From Eucalyptus grandis (taxonomy: Eukaryota; Streptophyta; Magnoliopsida; Myrtales; Myrtaceae), in NCBI RefSeq assembly GCF_016545825.1, contig NC_052621.1, positions 38,144,687 to 38,208,686 on the forward strand: DNA of 64,000 bases, read 5' to 3'. Within the stretch, counting starts at the first letter, position 1; each line of letters opens with the position of its first letter. Shown in pieces: positions 35,686 through 46,861 of this stretch. A model generated the notes under the pieces. The model was not told the DNA's origin, did not search any database, and saw nothing but the letters and a program-made list of their open reading frames with translations. The position numbers and the translations under genes are program-made.

Positions 35686-37858
35686 ATGTCTTTAAGAAAG
35701 TCTTTGAGAATTGAGAATAGGGGACCGACACATGCCCGAGGATCGACCGAAGAAGAAGATTTTCCTCCACCATAGCAACCAAGTCAGCAATAACCTTCTC
35801 AATAGCGTCAGTTTTCTCCACCAACTCATCCAGAAGAAGAAATTTTAGAAGAAGCTGAACTTGTAAGAACGTTAACCCTTGAGGTTGCTTTCAAGCTTTA
35901 TTCTAGTTTGAAAAGAGGAGGAACCTGCTATGTCCTTAATCGATGAATATCTAAAGGAGAGATGCTATAAGAATGAAACTCTATTTCTGCGAGATATGGA
36001 GAGGATGGCTATTGCAGAAAAGGGATCGGCTAAAAAAGCCTTTGCTAATTTTCCTAGTGACCTGCGCTTTGGCACCGCAAATCAACCACAAGGACAGGAC
36101 GACGATGAATGGATGTTTACCCATTTTCAGCAAAGGATGGGTGTGGTAGTTAATGCTAGAGGAAATGGAGGGAGCATTTTTCACTCTAAAGAACACAAGA
36201 AAGTCTATTCGAGACCGTTGAAGAAAGGGGTTATGAACCCTAGAAGTGTCGATTTTGATTTCCTTGATTCGGTGAAAGTAAATCTGCGAGAGAAGTTTGC
36301 TCTACTGCAATTGGAGTGCTTTTGTTCTGAATCTATGCTTGCATATCCGGAACTCACCGCTTACTTTTACTCGAATTTATCTTTTCTGGATGCAAACGGT
36401 TTCTTTTTCACAGTGAGGGATAGGGAATTTTTGGTGGATATGGACACTTTGGCCGACATAATTGGGGTGGAAAGAGCGAGTTTCCAACCAATTAGCGTGT
36501 CCATTGCTTATGCTACTCTATCATTGGTGAAAGATCGGGATGCTAAAGGCCAGATATCATACTCTAGGATGAATGCCTCCAACATTTTGCTGCACAGGAT
36601 CGTAATCAACTGCATCCATCCAAAGTCAACATCCAAGACCGATGTTTCTAGGTCTAAAGCAAAATTGATACATGCCATCAATATTGGATACAAATTCTCT
36701 CTACCTCACACCATTATGTTTCACATGTATAGGACAGTGGTGAAGGATAAGGGACAACTCCCTTATTCTGCTCTTATCACGTGCCTTTTTAGACATTTTA
36801 AAATTCACATCCCTGCACAGTTATGTTTGACAAACATCTCTCCTATGGTGATTGGATTTAAAATGGTCACAAAGATGCGTTTGAAAGAGTTGAACAAGGT
36901 GTTAGATCGCATGAAGGAGAAGTCTCATGTCAAAGAAAAACAAGACTCTGTTGCAGCCAAAAGGAAAGGCAAGGAGCCCATGGATGCTCAAGTAAAGAAG
37001 AAGAGAATTCTCATCTTACAGGATGAAGAGGATGAGGATGAGATGACTCTTTCAGCCTTAAGAAATTTGAAGAGTTTTATTAGCTTTCAAAAGACAAGAG
37101 AACAACCAGAAGAAGGAGAAAAAGAGAGAGACGAGACAGAGAAGGAAGATGAAGAACGAGAGGAGGACAAAGGAAGAAGAAGCGAGAAAGAAGAGAAGAA
37201 AGAAGACAAGAAGAAGAAGAAGAAGAAGAGAGAGACCAGGGTCAAGAAGACTCTTTTGAGCCAATTTTGGTTGTCTCCTTGTCCAGTGATTCTGAGATGG
37301 CAGGAACTAGAATTGTTGACACGCATCACTCTGAAGCTGAAGCTGATTAAGAAGAAATCTTACTTACTCTACCTGAAGGCAACCAATCAGGGGGAGCTAT
37401 TGGACAACAAGGTATTTCTACACATATCTTTAATAGTGATGTGAGTTGCTCCCTTTGTAGATCTAGAGGATGTGTATGCCTCTCATTATGCGAAGCATCC
37501 ACTCATAGTCATGGTGGACAATCTGCTGAAGATCCATCCATTCTCAAAACTCCTGAATTCGACTCGGCTGGACCTAATGCTGCAACAGAACAAACAGCAG
37601 ACTTTTCGAGACTGCTAGAGATTCTATTGGATGTAAGGAAACATCAATATGCTATGGGATATGAGATGCAGGATCTCAAGAATGCTTTCATGCCACTCAG
37701 TGTCTTTGCACAATCAGTTAAACGCCATGAAGAATCAAGTGCAGTCTACTGTGCAGGGTGAAGATTTCCAGTCACTAAAGTAGAGTTTTGCAAGGCTTGA
37801 GAAGACAGTGAACTCTATGGGAGAATTTGAGCTTGTTTGCCTTTTAAAACAACCATGA
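35686..37858 (+). pseudogene. C2 extra ORF downstream of pol (SIRE-type third ORF), largely open
   Basis: SIRE-type elements often carry an additional ORF, sometimes called env-like, after pol. Here the reading starts at ATG 35686 (MSLRKSLRIENRGPTHARG), is interrupted by stops, and is then open for 504 codons (35930-37444). The central part has NILLHRIVINCIHPKS, SLPHTIMFHMYRTVVKDKGQLPYS and LFRHFKIHIPAQ. This resembles the helical 'putative plant transposon protein' domain family (PF20167 in my recollection, to be checked). An acidic then Lys/Glu-rich coiled-coil-like linker follows (37040-37240). The frame slips in an AAG run near 37205-37230. The sister element shows that the true tail continues in other frames through 37441-37761 to TGA 37856-37858 (FELVCLLKQP). 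No signal peptide or clear membrane span is seen, so an envelope role is not supported. Confidence 0.75.
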
Positions 37859-38221
37859 TTCTGACTCTACTTTCAAACCAACTCTTTTTATTTGTTCTCC
37901 ACTTTTTGCTGTTGACAAAAATGGGGAGAAGTTTGATGCAGATTTGATTTGGACTTTGATTTTTGATTTTAAGACTTATCTTTTGTTTGGTTGTGGTTTG
38001 GACTGTTTGATTTGGCCTTTTGATGCTTACAGTAACTTAAGCTATGATAATGATTATGGAAATGACAGCTGTTTTTTGCAGGACTAACACGTCTTACGTG
38101 GTTGCAGAATCGTTACTATCAATATCCTAATCTACTTAGTTTTTATGAGATATCTTGGTTTGCTTAAGTATTGTTTTGCGGGACAAAAGTGTTCAAATCT
38201 GCAAGAAAGTTTTATCACCAT

Positions 38222-38236
38222 AAAAACTGGGGAGAT
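38222..38236 (+). promoter_or_regulatory. C2 polypurine tract
   Basis: AAAAACTGGGGAGAT directly precedes the 3' LTR at 38237. Confidence 0.8.
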
Positions 38237-39194
38237 TGTTGGAGAAAACTTCCTTATTTGTTTTGAAGTTGACAAAACGTTTCCATCAGTCTAGTCTAAA
38301 GACTTGCATACTCTATAGTCAAAGTCTGAAGACCTCTAGACTCAAGATTTAAAGTCTACCTTCGCTGATAGCTTCCAGATTGACGAAGAAAAGATTTATC
38401 CGATGAAGAAGACTTATCCAGATGCGAGTATATCTTTAAGGATTTGGTTCGTACGGTTGAAGAAGATCTCACGGCTGGAGATAGCATCTCGTGATCAATT
38501 ATTCTTATTGAAATCAATTCGGATAATTAGATATGTTGATTGGTGAAGTATACTTAGAAGGTTCTACTTATGGAAACCTAGATCTTGATTGTATGGGTGA
38601 GCAAGATTGGTGGGCTATCATCACATTCCTTAAATAACTCGAGATCTCCTTGATTGATTTTGTCCGACGGGTAGATTTGAAGAACTCTTTTGGAAGGTGT
38701 CAACAGTTATAATGGCATGGAGGAGTATATAAGGAAGACGCTCAAGTTATTCGAGTGTGTGTACGAAAGAAAAATTCCAAAGTCTGAAGCTCCTAGTTCT
38801 TTGCTGATTCAATTGCTGAGCCTAAGTTGTACTCAAAAGAGAGATTACATACTTGTGAGACCTTGAGGAAGTGTAGTAGAGTCTCTACACTATGGAATCA
38901 AGGACGTGAGACTGTAAAATCTTTTTTGATTCTTAGTGAAATCCAGCTAGTGGGCTGTCAGTGCGGGAGAGTGGACGTAGGCTTGGTATAAGCTGAACCA
39001 CTATAAACTTTGTGTTTCAATTCTCTTTCCCTAAACTCTTCACTTTATTTCATAGTCTTATATAACTGTTTACAATCTTTGTCTTTTACATCTTCTGTCT
39101 ATTATTCTCAAAAGATGAATTAAGTTGTTAAGTCTTGCAAAAACTTCTTTAACACCTATTTACCCCATTCTAGGTGTTCTTACTAGCCCTATTA
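38237..39194 (+). repeat. C2 3' LTR
   Basis: 958 bp, directly repeated with 30000-30961. The terminal dinucleotide is TA instead of CA, consistent with a transition after insertion. Confidence 0.9.
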
Positions 39195-39202
39195 GTTTGA
39201 TC

Positions 39203-39660
39203 GTAGTGACCTATGTATACAGGGAGAGCAATAGCAAATTTCATTATAGATCAAGCAATAAATAGAGAGAGGCGACGGGATCGGAGAGAGGTGACGTGAT
39301 CGAAGCAAAGTAACTATAGGCGTTACGACCAAAGAGAGGCGACCGAAGGCGATGGGACTAGAGGCAACAAAACCGGAGAAAGGCGATTAGAGGTGACGAG
39401 ACTAGAGGTGATAGGATTGGAGAGAGGCGATAGTTTCGGAGGTGACACAACTGAAGCGAAGTGACTGGAGGTGATTGCACCATAGCAAGGCGACCTAGCT
39501 GAAGGCGACGCGACTAAAGCAAAGTGACCATAGAGAGGCGGCGACAAGCTCAGAGAGAGGCAACCGAGGTGATGGGACTAGAGGCGATGGGACGGGAGAG
39601 AGGCGATCGAAGGTGATGAGATTGGAGAGAGGCAAGTGGACAAAGGTGCAGGTAAGCTAA
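39203..39660. repeat. GA-rich irregular minisatellite
   Basis: Many imperfect 20-40 bp units are built on GAGAGGCGA, GAGGTGATGGGACT and AAGCGAAGTGAC. It may be part of the broken LTR of the minus-strand copia relic, since C2 splits that LTR at 30000/39195. The 74-codon minus-strand frame at 39323-39547 is a translation of it. Confidence 0.7.
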
Positions 39661-39720
39661 GAAGAGACCTTTAGGTGTGAACTAAAGAGAAGAGACCTTA
39701 GGGCTTCTCTAAAACAAAAG

Positions 39721-39888
39721 CTATTTCTTGTTTTTGTTCTCGGGAACAAGAAATAACTTTTTTTTTAATTATTTTTATTACAAAACTATTCCCGGCTACT
39801 TTTCTATTCCGGGGAATAGAAAAATAAGTTGACGTTACCAAACAGATTTCTGTTTTTTTTTTGTTCCGAAGAACAAAAGAATAGAAAT
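39721..39888. repeat. Three consecutive palindromes (foldback/MITE-like)
   Basis: Hairpins lie at 39721-39756 (TTCTTG...GTTCTCGGGAAC...CAAGAA), 39798-39825 (TTTCTATTCCGGGGAATAGAAA) and 39846-39888 (ATTTCTG...GTTCCGAAGAAC...AGAAAT). The three share a similar stem, and GACGTTACCAAACAG between the last two is typical of plant hAT-like MITE ends. Outer terminal repeats and target duplications were not found. Confidence 0.5.
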
Positions 39889-40079
39889 CGGGAGAAATAG
39901 AAACATTACTATGTAGACCCTTAGAGGTAGAATGTGGACAACTTGTCTACTTCATCGTGCATTTAAGAGAAAAGCTCATTTCGGCTTATTTAGAAACGTA
40001 CAAAAGTTACCTTCAATGCTCTAATGAGGAGATGTGATTCTGAGGACGAATGTTAAAGGGGTATAAAAAACTAAAGGTT

Positions 40080-40560
40080 AAATCGAAAGGTGACTTCGAG
40101 GACGAGCCTTGAGGATCTAGGTCTTGCGGGATTTGCTATGAAATGTAGCGCAATGACATGAAAGTTTAATTGCTGTTGTTTCTGTCATCATGTCACTTAC
40201 ACATTCGAACTTGGAGGTTGATAGAACCAACTTGTTGATGGACAATGACAGAGTTGTCATGCGCTCATACCAAATCACCATGCCTGTGATTTTCTGCAAC
40301 GATGATATGACCTGCTTTGGAGATGGAACTTTGGTTAAAAATGCAAGAGTCTCCGATGAAGTAGGAATTCGAGGTACTTTTACTACTGTGAAGCATCATA
40401 TATTGTAGACTGATTCATTTTAAGGTGACCATAACAAGAGTTTTAGTAGATGTTGGTGTCCCCCGGTTAATAATTCAAGATATGTTTTTTATGGGGAAAA
40501 GATTGGGTAACGGTGTCATTAGATTCCAAATTCTAAAGGTGGGTTCTCCACCACAAATTT
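40080..40560 (+). pseudogene. Possible gypsy aspartic-protease relic
   Basis: VTITRVLVDVGVPRLIIQDMF near 40425-40490 resembles the protease segment of Tat/Ogre-type gypsy elements, where D-G-G-A is expected and D-V-G-V is read. A 72-codon frame (40190-40408) upstream includes MTCFGDGTLVKNARVSDEVGIRG, which I cannot place. Very decayed; no LTRs were recognised. Confidence 0.35.
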
Positions 40561-40778
40561 GTTTTTGGGAAAATCTCAAATAAAGACTCAAAGTGAGCCT
40601 ACTTTCTCAAATAAGGACCCGAAGTGGCTAACAAGTCTCAAATAAGGACCTGAACTCGCCGACCGGCGAGTGTGTGACATTTCCGATGGCCGGAATATGG
40701 GCAATTTTGTCCCAAAAAAATATAGATAGAAATTAACAAACCCTAAAAACAAAACCCCCAAACTCTTCACGTTCTTCT

Positions 40779-41669
40779 TGTTGGAGAAATCCTCGTGAAG
40801 TGTTTTGAAGTTGACAAAATGTTTCCATCGGTCTCTAGTCGAAGGTCTGCGAGACTCGTTATTTAAAGTCGAAGACTTCCGGACAGCCGAGACTCAAGAC
40901 TCAAAGTCTATCCTCATTGTGAGTCTCTAATCCGTTGAAGAAAGGTTATCCCGAATGGATGTTTTGTTCAGGATTTAACCTTATCATCGGGGAGAAGATC
41001 TCGTGGCTGGAGAAGACGTGCCAGAATCCTTTGATCGATCAAGATTGATTCAATGATTGAAGATTCGATGATTGTCTAAATATTATTGGAAGGTTCTACT
41101 TATGGAAACCGAGATCCTGATTGTATGGGCGAACGAGTTGATGGGCTATCAACACGTTCCTTTAATAGCTCGAACAATCTTCCTAATTGATTCCGTCCAA
41201 CGGGTAGATTGGAGGAATTCCTTTGGTAAGTGCCAACGGATATGATGGCATAAAGGAGTATATAAGGAAGACGTTCTTAGTTGTTCGAGGTGTGCGCGAT
41301 AGATGAATTCCAAAGTCGAAGCTCCTTTTTGTTTAGACAATTCCTTTGAGCGAATACTTGTATACAAAAGAGAGTCTATATTTGTGAGAAACCTTGAGAA
41401 GGTGTGGTAGAACATCTACACTATGGAATCAAGGCAAAGCTATGCTGTAACTTCTCTTTTGATCATAGTGAAATCCAGCCGGTTGGCTGTCAGTGCGGAA
41501 GAGTGGACGTAGGCTTGGAATAAGCCGAACCACTATAAATCCTATGTTCAATTCTCTCTCTCTCTCTATACCTCGATCGTATTTCATTTTGTTAAGAATT
41601 GCTTCCGTATTTCGACAAATTGTTTGTGCGCCTATTCACCCCCTTTAGGTGTTTATACTAGCTATCTCA
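40779..41669 (+). repeat. C3 5' LTR
   Basis: 891 bp. A TATATAAGG box lies near 41259. The CT run near 41555 is longer than in the 3' LTR. Confidence 0.93.
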
Positions 41670-41671
41670 AT

Positions 41672-41682
41672 TGGTATCGAGC
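41672..41682 (+). promoter_or_regulatory. C3 primer-binding site with one-base loss
   Basis: TGGTATCGAGC. Relative to TGGTATCAGAGC in C2, the A of CAG is missing (CG at 41678-41679). Confidence 0.85.
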
Positions 41683-41732
41683 ACATGTGTACTCACTTTG
41701 TTTGAAGTGTTTTACTTCAGAGTTAAAGATCC

Positions 41733-43440
41733 ATGGCTAGTATGCTAGCACTAGGGCTGATGGAAGGGCAAAGTAATACCAGACCACCCTACTTTGATGG
41801 AAAGGATTACAGCATCTGGAAAAACAAGATGAAAGCTTTCTTACGATCAAAGGATCCTCTGGAATGGGACGTTGTAGAAAAAGGAATTACTCCTACAGCT
41901 GCATCGGTCTACGAAAGAGAAAAGAAACTGTTGAGATCGGCGGAATGACTCGGGAAGAGATAAACAAGAGACAAACTCTCGATGCAAAAGCAATTTACTC
42001 TTTATATTGTGCTTTGTCACCAACCGAATATAATAGAATATCTTTTTGTGCTACAGCAAAAGAAGTCTCAGGGCCAGTTGCATATCACCTATGAAGGAAC
42101 AGTCAGTGAAGGAAACCGGGATTAATATTCTTCTCGGTCAATATGAAGCCTTCAAAATGAAACCGGGGAGATCTATAAGCCGACATGTTTAGCCGTTTTA
42201 CAGATATTGTCAATGGTCTTGAGAATCAAGGACAAAAATTTCTGATCCCATGAAGGTAAACAAGCTACTGCGTGGACTCTCCAAGGATTGGAATCACATA
42301 AAGACTTCGATAAGAGAGACGCAAAGAATTATGCCATTATCGTCGACGGCTGATTGGAACTCTTGATCTTATGAAGTGGAACGAATCAATGAAGATGAAG
42401 ATCCAAAAGGTAAGAAATCTATTGCATTAAAATCAAATGATGATTCGATGATACGATTCTGAAGATGATATGGACGATGAGGAGCTTGCTCTCATGATAA
42501 GAAGATTGGAAAACTGAATAGAAAGGAAGAAGGTTCAACTCAAAGAAACAAAGCTTTCAAAACAGCAGACCAAGTCTGTTGATGATGAGGAACCAAATAA
42601 AGATGTAGTCGCTTTGAATGCAAGAAAAAGGGACACATCGGACCCAACTGTCCTCTTACGAAGAAGAAGAGAGGAAAAGCTGAAAAATTTCAGAAAAGCT
42701 CTCAAAGCCAAAACACAGGTGATACGAGTGTGAAGAAAGTGATAATGAATATGCCAATCTATGTCTGATGGCACAATTAGACTCATACTCTGGATCAGAC
42801 TTTGGATCAGACTCAGACAGTGAATTGGAGGCAAGTAATTTCAAAATTCCTGTCAAAGTTTCTAAATATATTAATGAACTGTGTTTTAGTCTTAAGACTT
42901 CTCTCAAAAGAATTTCCGAACTGAAAAAGGAAAACTCAGCTCTAAAACAAAAGGAAAATGTTTTAGTAGAAAGAGTTAAAAGTCTAGACTTGACTGTTTC
43001 CACTCTTAAAGAAAATGAAGATAATCTTTTAAAAGAAAATGCTCTTTTAAAAACTGATTTATCAAATACTTCAAAGAAATTTTCAATAGGGTCTGAAAAA
43101 CTTGAAAAAATTCTTTCAGCTCAAAGACCTTACTTCAATAAGTCCGGTCTAGGTATGACAAGTAGAAACAATTCCCTTGATTGATTTTCCTAAAGTAAAA
43201 GAAAGAATTAAGAAAAGACCCTCGAGAGAGACTTACAAAAATCATTTCAAGAAAGTTTTTGTAAAACCTGTAGGTAGAAATGCTCTCAGATGTTCAAAGT
43301 GCAATAGTCCGGATCACTTTGAAAAGAGTGTCCTATGGTATGGAAACCTGTTAAGAAAGTATGGGCTAATCTTGTTTATATTACTAACACCAAAGGACCC
43401 AAGAAAATTTGGGTACCAAAGAAAGCTTGAGACTTTATTT
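41733..43440 (+). pseudogene. C3 gag relic
   Basis: ATG at 41733 begins a gag with NTRPPYFDGKDYSIWKNKMK and DPLEWDVVEKGI. CALSPTEYNRIS, FSRFTDIVNGLENQG and the first zinc knuckle FECKKKGHIGPNCPL follow in shifting frames. The Cys before FEC is lost because CTG became CG at 42610. An intact Leu/Lys/Glu-rich coiled coil (42768-43184, YINELCFSLKTSLKRISELK) and a second knuckle (CSKCNSPDHFEK near 43290, last Cys lost by a frame change) follow. These are absent from C2, so C3 preserves the fuller gag. Confidence 0.9.
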
Positions 43441-43469
43441 TAAATGTAGGTCTCCGTCAAAAAACGAGT

Positions 43470-46400
43470 AAAGTGGTATCTTGACGGCGGATGCTCAAGA
43501 CACATGACAGGAGACTCAAATTGCTTTATAAAGCTTGCTCAAGTAAATGGTGGAAAAGTTTCATTTGGAGGAAATAGCAAAGGAAGTATTGTGGGATTTG
43601 GAACCGTGAAAATTGGAACTCTCACAATAAAAGGAACATGTTCTGGAATCAGTAAAGACTCTACTCAGTCTTTCATGGGTCGAAGACATGGAAATATCTA
43701 TCTTCTGGATGTGAAACCAAATGAATCGCAATGTCTTATCTCAATTCAAGACGAAGCAAGCTTATGGCACAAAAGCTTGGTCATGTCAACATGAAGCAAT
43801 TAGCCAAAATCTCATCAAAGCGGCTTGTTCGAGATCTACCCAAACTTGCCATATCAAAAGACTGATTCATGCACTCCATGTATTCTGGGAAAGCAGGTAA
43901 GAAACTCATTTAAACCAATAAATCATGTCTCTACTAATCATGTAGTACAGTTGCTGCATATGGATCTCTTCGGACCAACCAGAACTCAGAGTATTAGGGG
44001 TAAGAAGTATTGCCTAGTAATTGTTGATGATTACTCCCGTTTTACTTGGTATATTTCCTTGCAAGTAAGTCCGAAACCTTTTCGTATTTTGAAAAATTTG
44101 CTAAAAAGGTTCAAAATGAAAAAGGATGTGTTATCTCTAGTATAAGAACAGATCACGGAGGTGAATTTGAAAATCAAGATTTTACAAAATTCTGTGATGA
44201 ATCGCTTTAAGCATGTGTTCTCCTCTCCATATACTCCTCAGCAAAATGGAGTTGTGGAAAGAAAGAACAGATCGCTTCAAGAAATGGCTAGAACTCTTTT
44301 AATTGAAAGTAAAATTTCTTCTCGATTTTGGGCTGAAGCTGTTTCAACAGCATGCTATATCATCAATAGAGTCTTCTTAAGATCTATTCTTGAAAACCCT
44401 TATGAGTTATTCAAAGAAAAGAAGCCTATTGTTTCATACTTTCATGTATTCGGTTGCAAATGTTTTATATTGAAAAATGCAAAAGATCGAGTTGGTAAGT
44501 TTGAAGAAAGATCGGATGAAGGTATCTTCCTTGGATATTCTACATCAAGCAAAGCCTACGAGTCTATAACAAGAAGAGCCAGTTTGTGGAGGAGTCAATG
44601 AATGTCAAATTTCAAGACTCAACGCAAGATGAATCAAGTCAGACTCATCAAGAAGAGTCTGAACCTGCTCCAGACCTTTCAAAGCTTACAACTCAAGAAG
44701 CATCTCAGTCTCTGGAAGACAAGCATCGGATTGTTCTTGAAGATCCAAATAAAGAAAGAGATTATCAACCAAACAAATCAACAAGTAACTGGAAGCATAA
44801 GTCCAGTCATCCCAAAGATCTTATAATTGGCGAAATAAATGAAGGAATTCGCACCAGATCCAAAAGGCGAGAAGAGTCTAGTGCTGTTGCTCTCGTTTCT
44901 GAAATTGAACCAAAGAGCATAGAAGAAGCTTTATCCGATGAAAGCTGGATTGAAGCTATGCAAGAAGAGCTCAGACAATTCAGCATTAATGATGTCTGGG
45001 AATTGACATCCAAACCAAAAGGTAAAGCTGTTATTGGAGCTAAATGGGTGTTCAGAAACAAGATGAATGAAAAAGGAAAAGTTGTACGAAACAAAGCAAG
45101 ACTCGTGGCCAAGGGATATACGCAAGAAGCAGGAATAGACTATGATGAGACTTACGCTCCAGTGGCAAGGTTAGAAGCTATTCGACTATTACTTGCGTTT
45201 GCTTGTTATAAGAATTTCAGGTTATTCCAAATGGACGTCAAAAGCGCATTCCTAAATGGATTTATCCATGAGGAAGTTTATGTGGAACAACCACCGGGGT
45301 TTGAAGACCCAAAAGAAGCGACTCGTCTTGGTGAAAAATGCTTTGTATGGTTTAAAGCAAGCACCTCGGGCTTGGTACGACCAATTAAGTAAGTTCCTAA
45401 TACAAAATGGTTTTGTCAAAGGTAAAGTAGATACGACTTTATTTATCAAGAAGGAAAACAAAAGTTTCTTACTTGTTCAAATATATGTGGATGATATTAT
45501 TTTTGGATCCTCTAATGAAAGTACATGCAAGAAATTTTCTAAGTCTATGCGGGATGAGTTTGAAATGAGTATGATGGGAGAATTAACATTCTTTCTTGGT
45601 CTTCAAGTAAAACAATTGAAGGAAGGAACTTTTATTTATCAAGAAAAATATGTTAATGATCTTGTCAAAAGGTTTGGACTGGAAAAGTGCAAAAAGACCG
45701 ACATACCAATGTCAAGTTCTTTAAAGATAGACAAAGATGAAGAAGGAAGAAAGTTGATCAAAAGCCGTACAGGAGCATTATTGGATCACTTCTTTTTCTT
45801 CTTGCTTCTAGACGACATTTTGTTGAGTGTTTGCATCTGTGCTAGGTTTCAATCGATCCTAGAGAATCTCATCTCGTGCTGCAAAACGCATCATTAAATA
45901 CGTTGCTTCATCATCAAGCATCGGTCTTTGGTATCCTAAGAAGGGAGACTTTAATCTTAAGGATATTCGAGCGAATCTGGCCGGTTGCGAGTTGATAGAA
46001 AGAGCACTTAGAACTTGCCGGTTGCTTGGAAGCGGGGACGGTGTCTTGGTTTTCAAGGAAACAAAGCACTTTGTGTCTCTTTCAACAACGAAGCGAGTAT
46101 GTAGCTCTTGGAAGCTGCTGTTCGCAAATTCTATGGATAAAACAACAGCTAAGAGACTTTGAAATTGAAGACTCATGCACGGAGATTAATTGCGACAACA
46201 CCGGCGCTATCAACCTCACCAAAATCCAATTCTCCACTCAAGAGCAAAGCATATAGAAATTCGACATCACTTTATTAGAGACCATGTTCAAAATGGAGAT
46301 GTTTCAATTTAGTTTGTTGACTCAAAGGATCAACTGGCGGATATATTCACAAAGCCTTTGGAGAAAAATCAATTTGAATCTATACGCTCCAGGACTCAAC
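43470..46400 (+). pseudogene. C3 pol relic: protease, integrase, RT, RNase H
   Basis: The protease keeps its catalytic Asp (GAC, 43483-43485) in WYLDGGCSRHMTGD, with Ser changed to Gly next to it. The integrase zinc domain (CTPCILGKQ), HMDLFGP, VIVDDYSRFTW, RTDHGGEF and PQQNGVVERKNR carry all three catalytic acids, though frames change near 44050 and 44200. A one-base loss at 44559 separates integrase from the RT frame 44586-45392 ([29 protein letters not shown]). YVDDIIFGSS lies in the frame 45256-45897. RNase H is compressed by several one-base losses at 45970-46100, then DNTGAINLTK. With few stop codons and many one-base losses, this looks like a recently coding element or one read with errors. 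Confidence 0.92.
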
Positions 46401-46861
46401 ATTTTGAGGTATGAGGATATCAAAGTCTAAAGACTCTCAGACTCAGACTTACAAGACTTTATCTGAAAGACAGTCTTGGCACGACCGTCAGACTGTAAGT
46501 CTTTCTCTCTCTAATTTATTCTTGAAAAGGTACGATCGTCAGACTGTGTTTAATTATTGCTATATTTAGTCGACGTAAATATTGCATCGTTTCATTTTCA
46601 AAAAGGAAGTTATTTTTGAAATAGCTATTTTTGCGGAAGAAGACAGTTATCTTGAAAAGGTATTTTTTATTTCCTTTGTGACGATTCGTTTATTCCTCTT
46701 TTTAACCGATTGTGCCTTTGTCGATTCCTCTTCATTTTACTCTCAAAAACCCTAGAAAGCATCGATCCTCCATTTCCGTTTGTCTTCTGTGTTTAATCTT
46801 CAAAAAGTTGTCATCTTTCCTAGGAAAGTCGAGCAAGGAAATCATCCAAAAACTGAGAAAG

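Larger units (their letters stand above)
30000..39194 (+). mobile_element. C2: SIRE/Maximus-type Ty1/copia element, 9.2 kb
   Basis: LTRs are 30000-30961 and 38237-39194, beginning TGTTGGAGAAAAC. Flanking 5-mers are CTTTG (29995-29999) and GTTTG (39195-39199), 4 of 5 matching. The internal region has a perfect primer site, gag, pol, an extra ORF downstream of RNase H and a polypurine tract. Gag (CALSPTEYNRIS, KVNKLLRGLSKDW) and RT (FEMSMMGEL, YVDD) are SIRE-like. By eye the LTRs differ at several percent of positions, mostly transitions. Stops in gag and pol make it inactive. It appears to sit inside the LTR of the minus-strand copia relic. Confidence 0.93.

Noticed and set aside
35930..37444. 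C2 extra ORF as a viral-type envelope protein
   Set aside because: No signal peptide, membrane span or furin-like site is visible. The similarity I see is to a plant transposon protein domain.
39323..39547. 74-codon minus-strand frame rich in Ser/Pro
   Set aside because: It is a translation of the GA-rich minisatellite.
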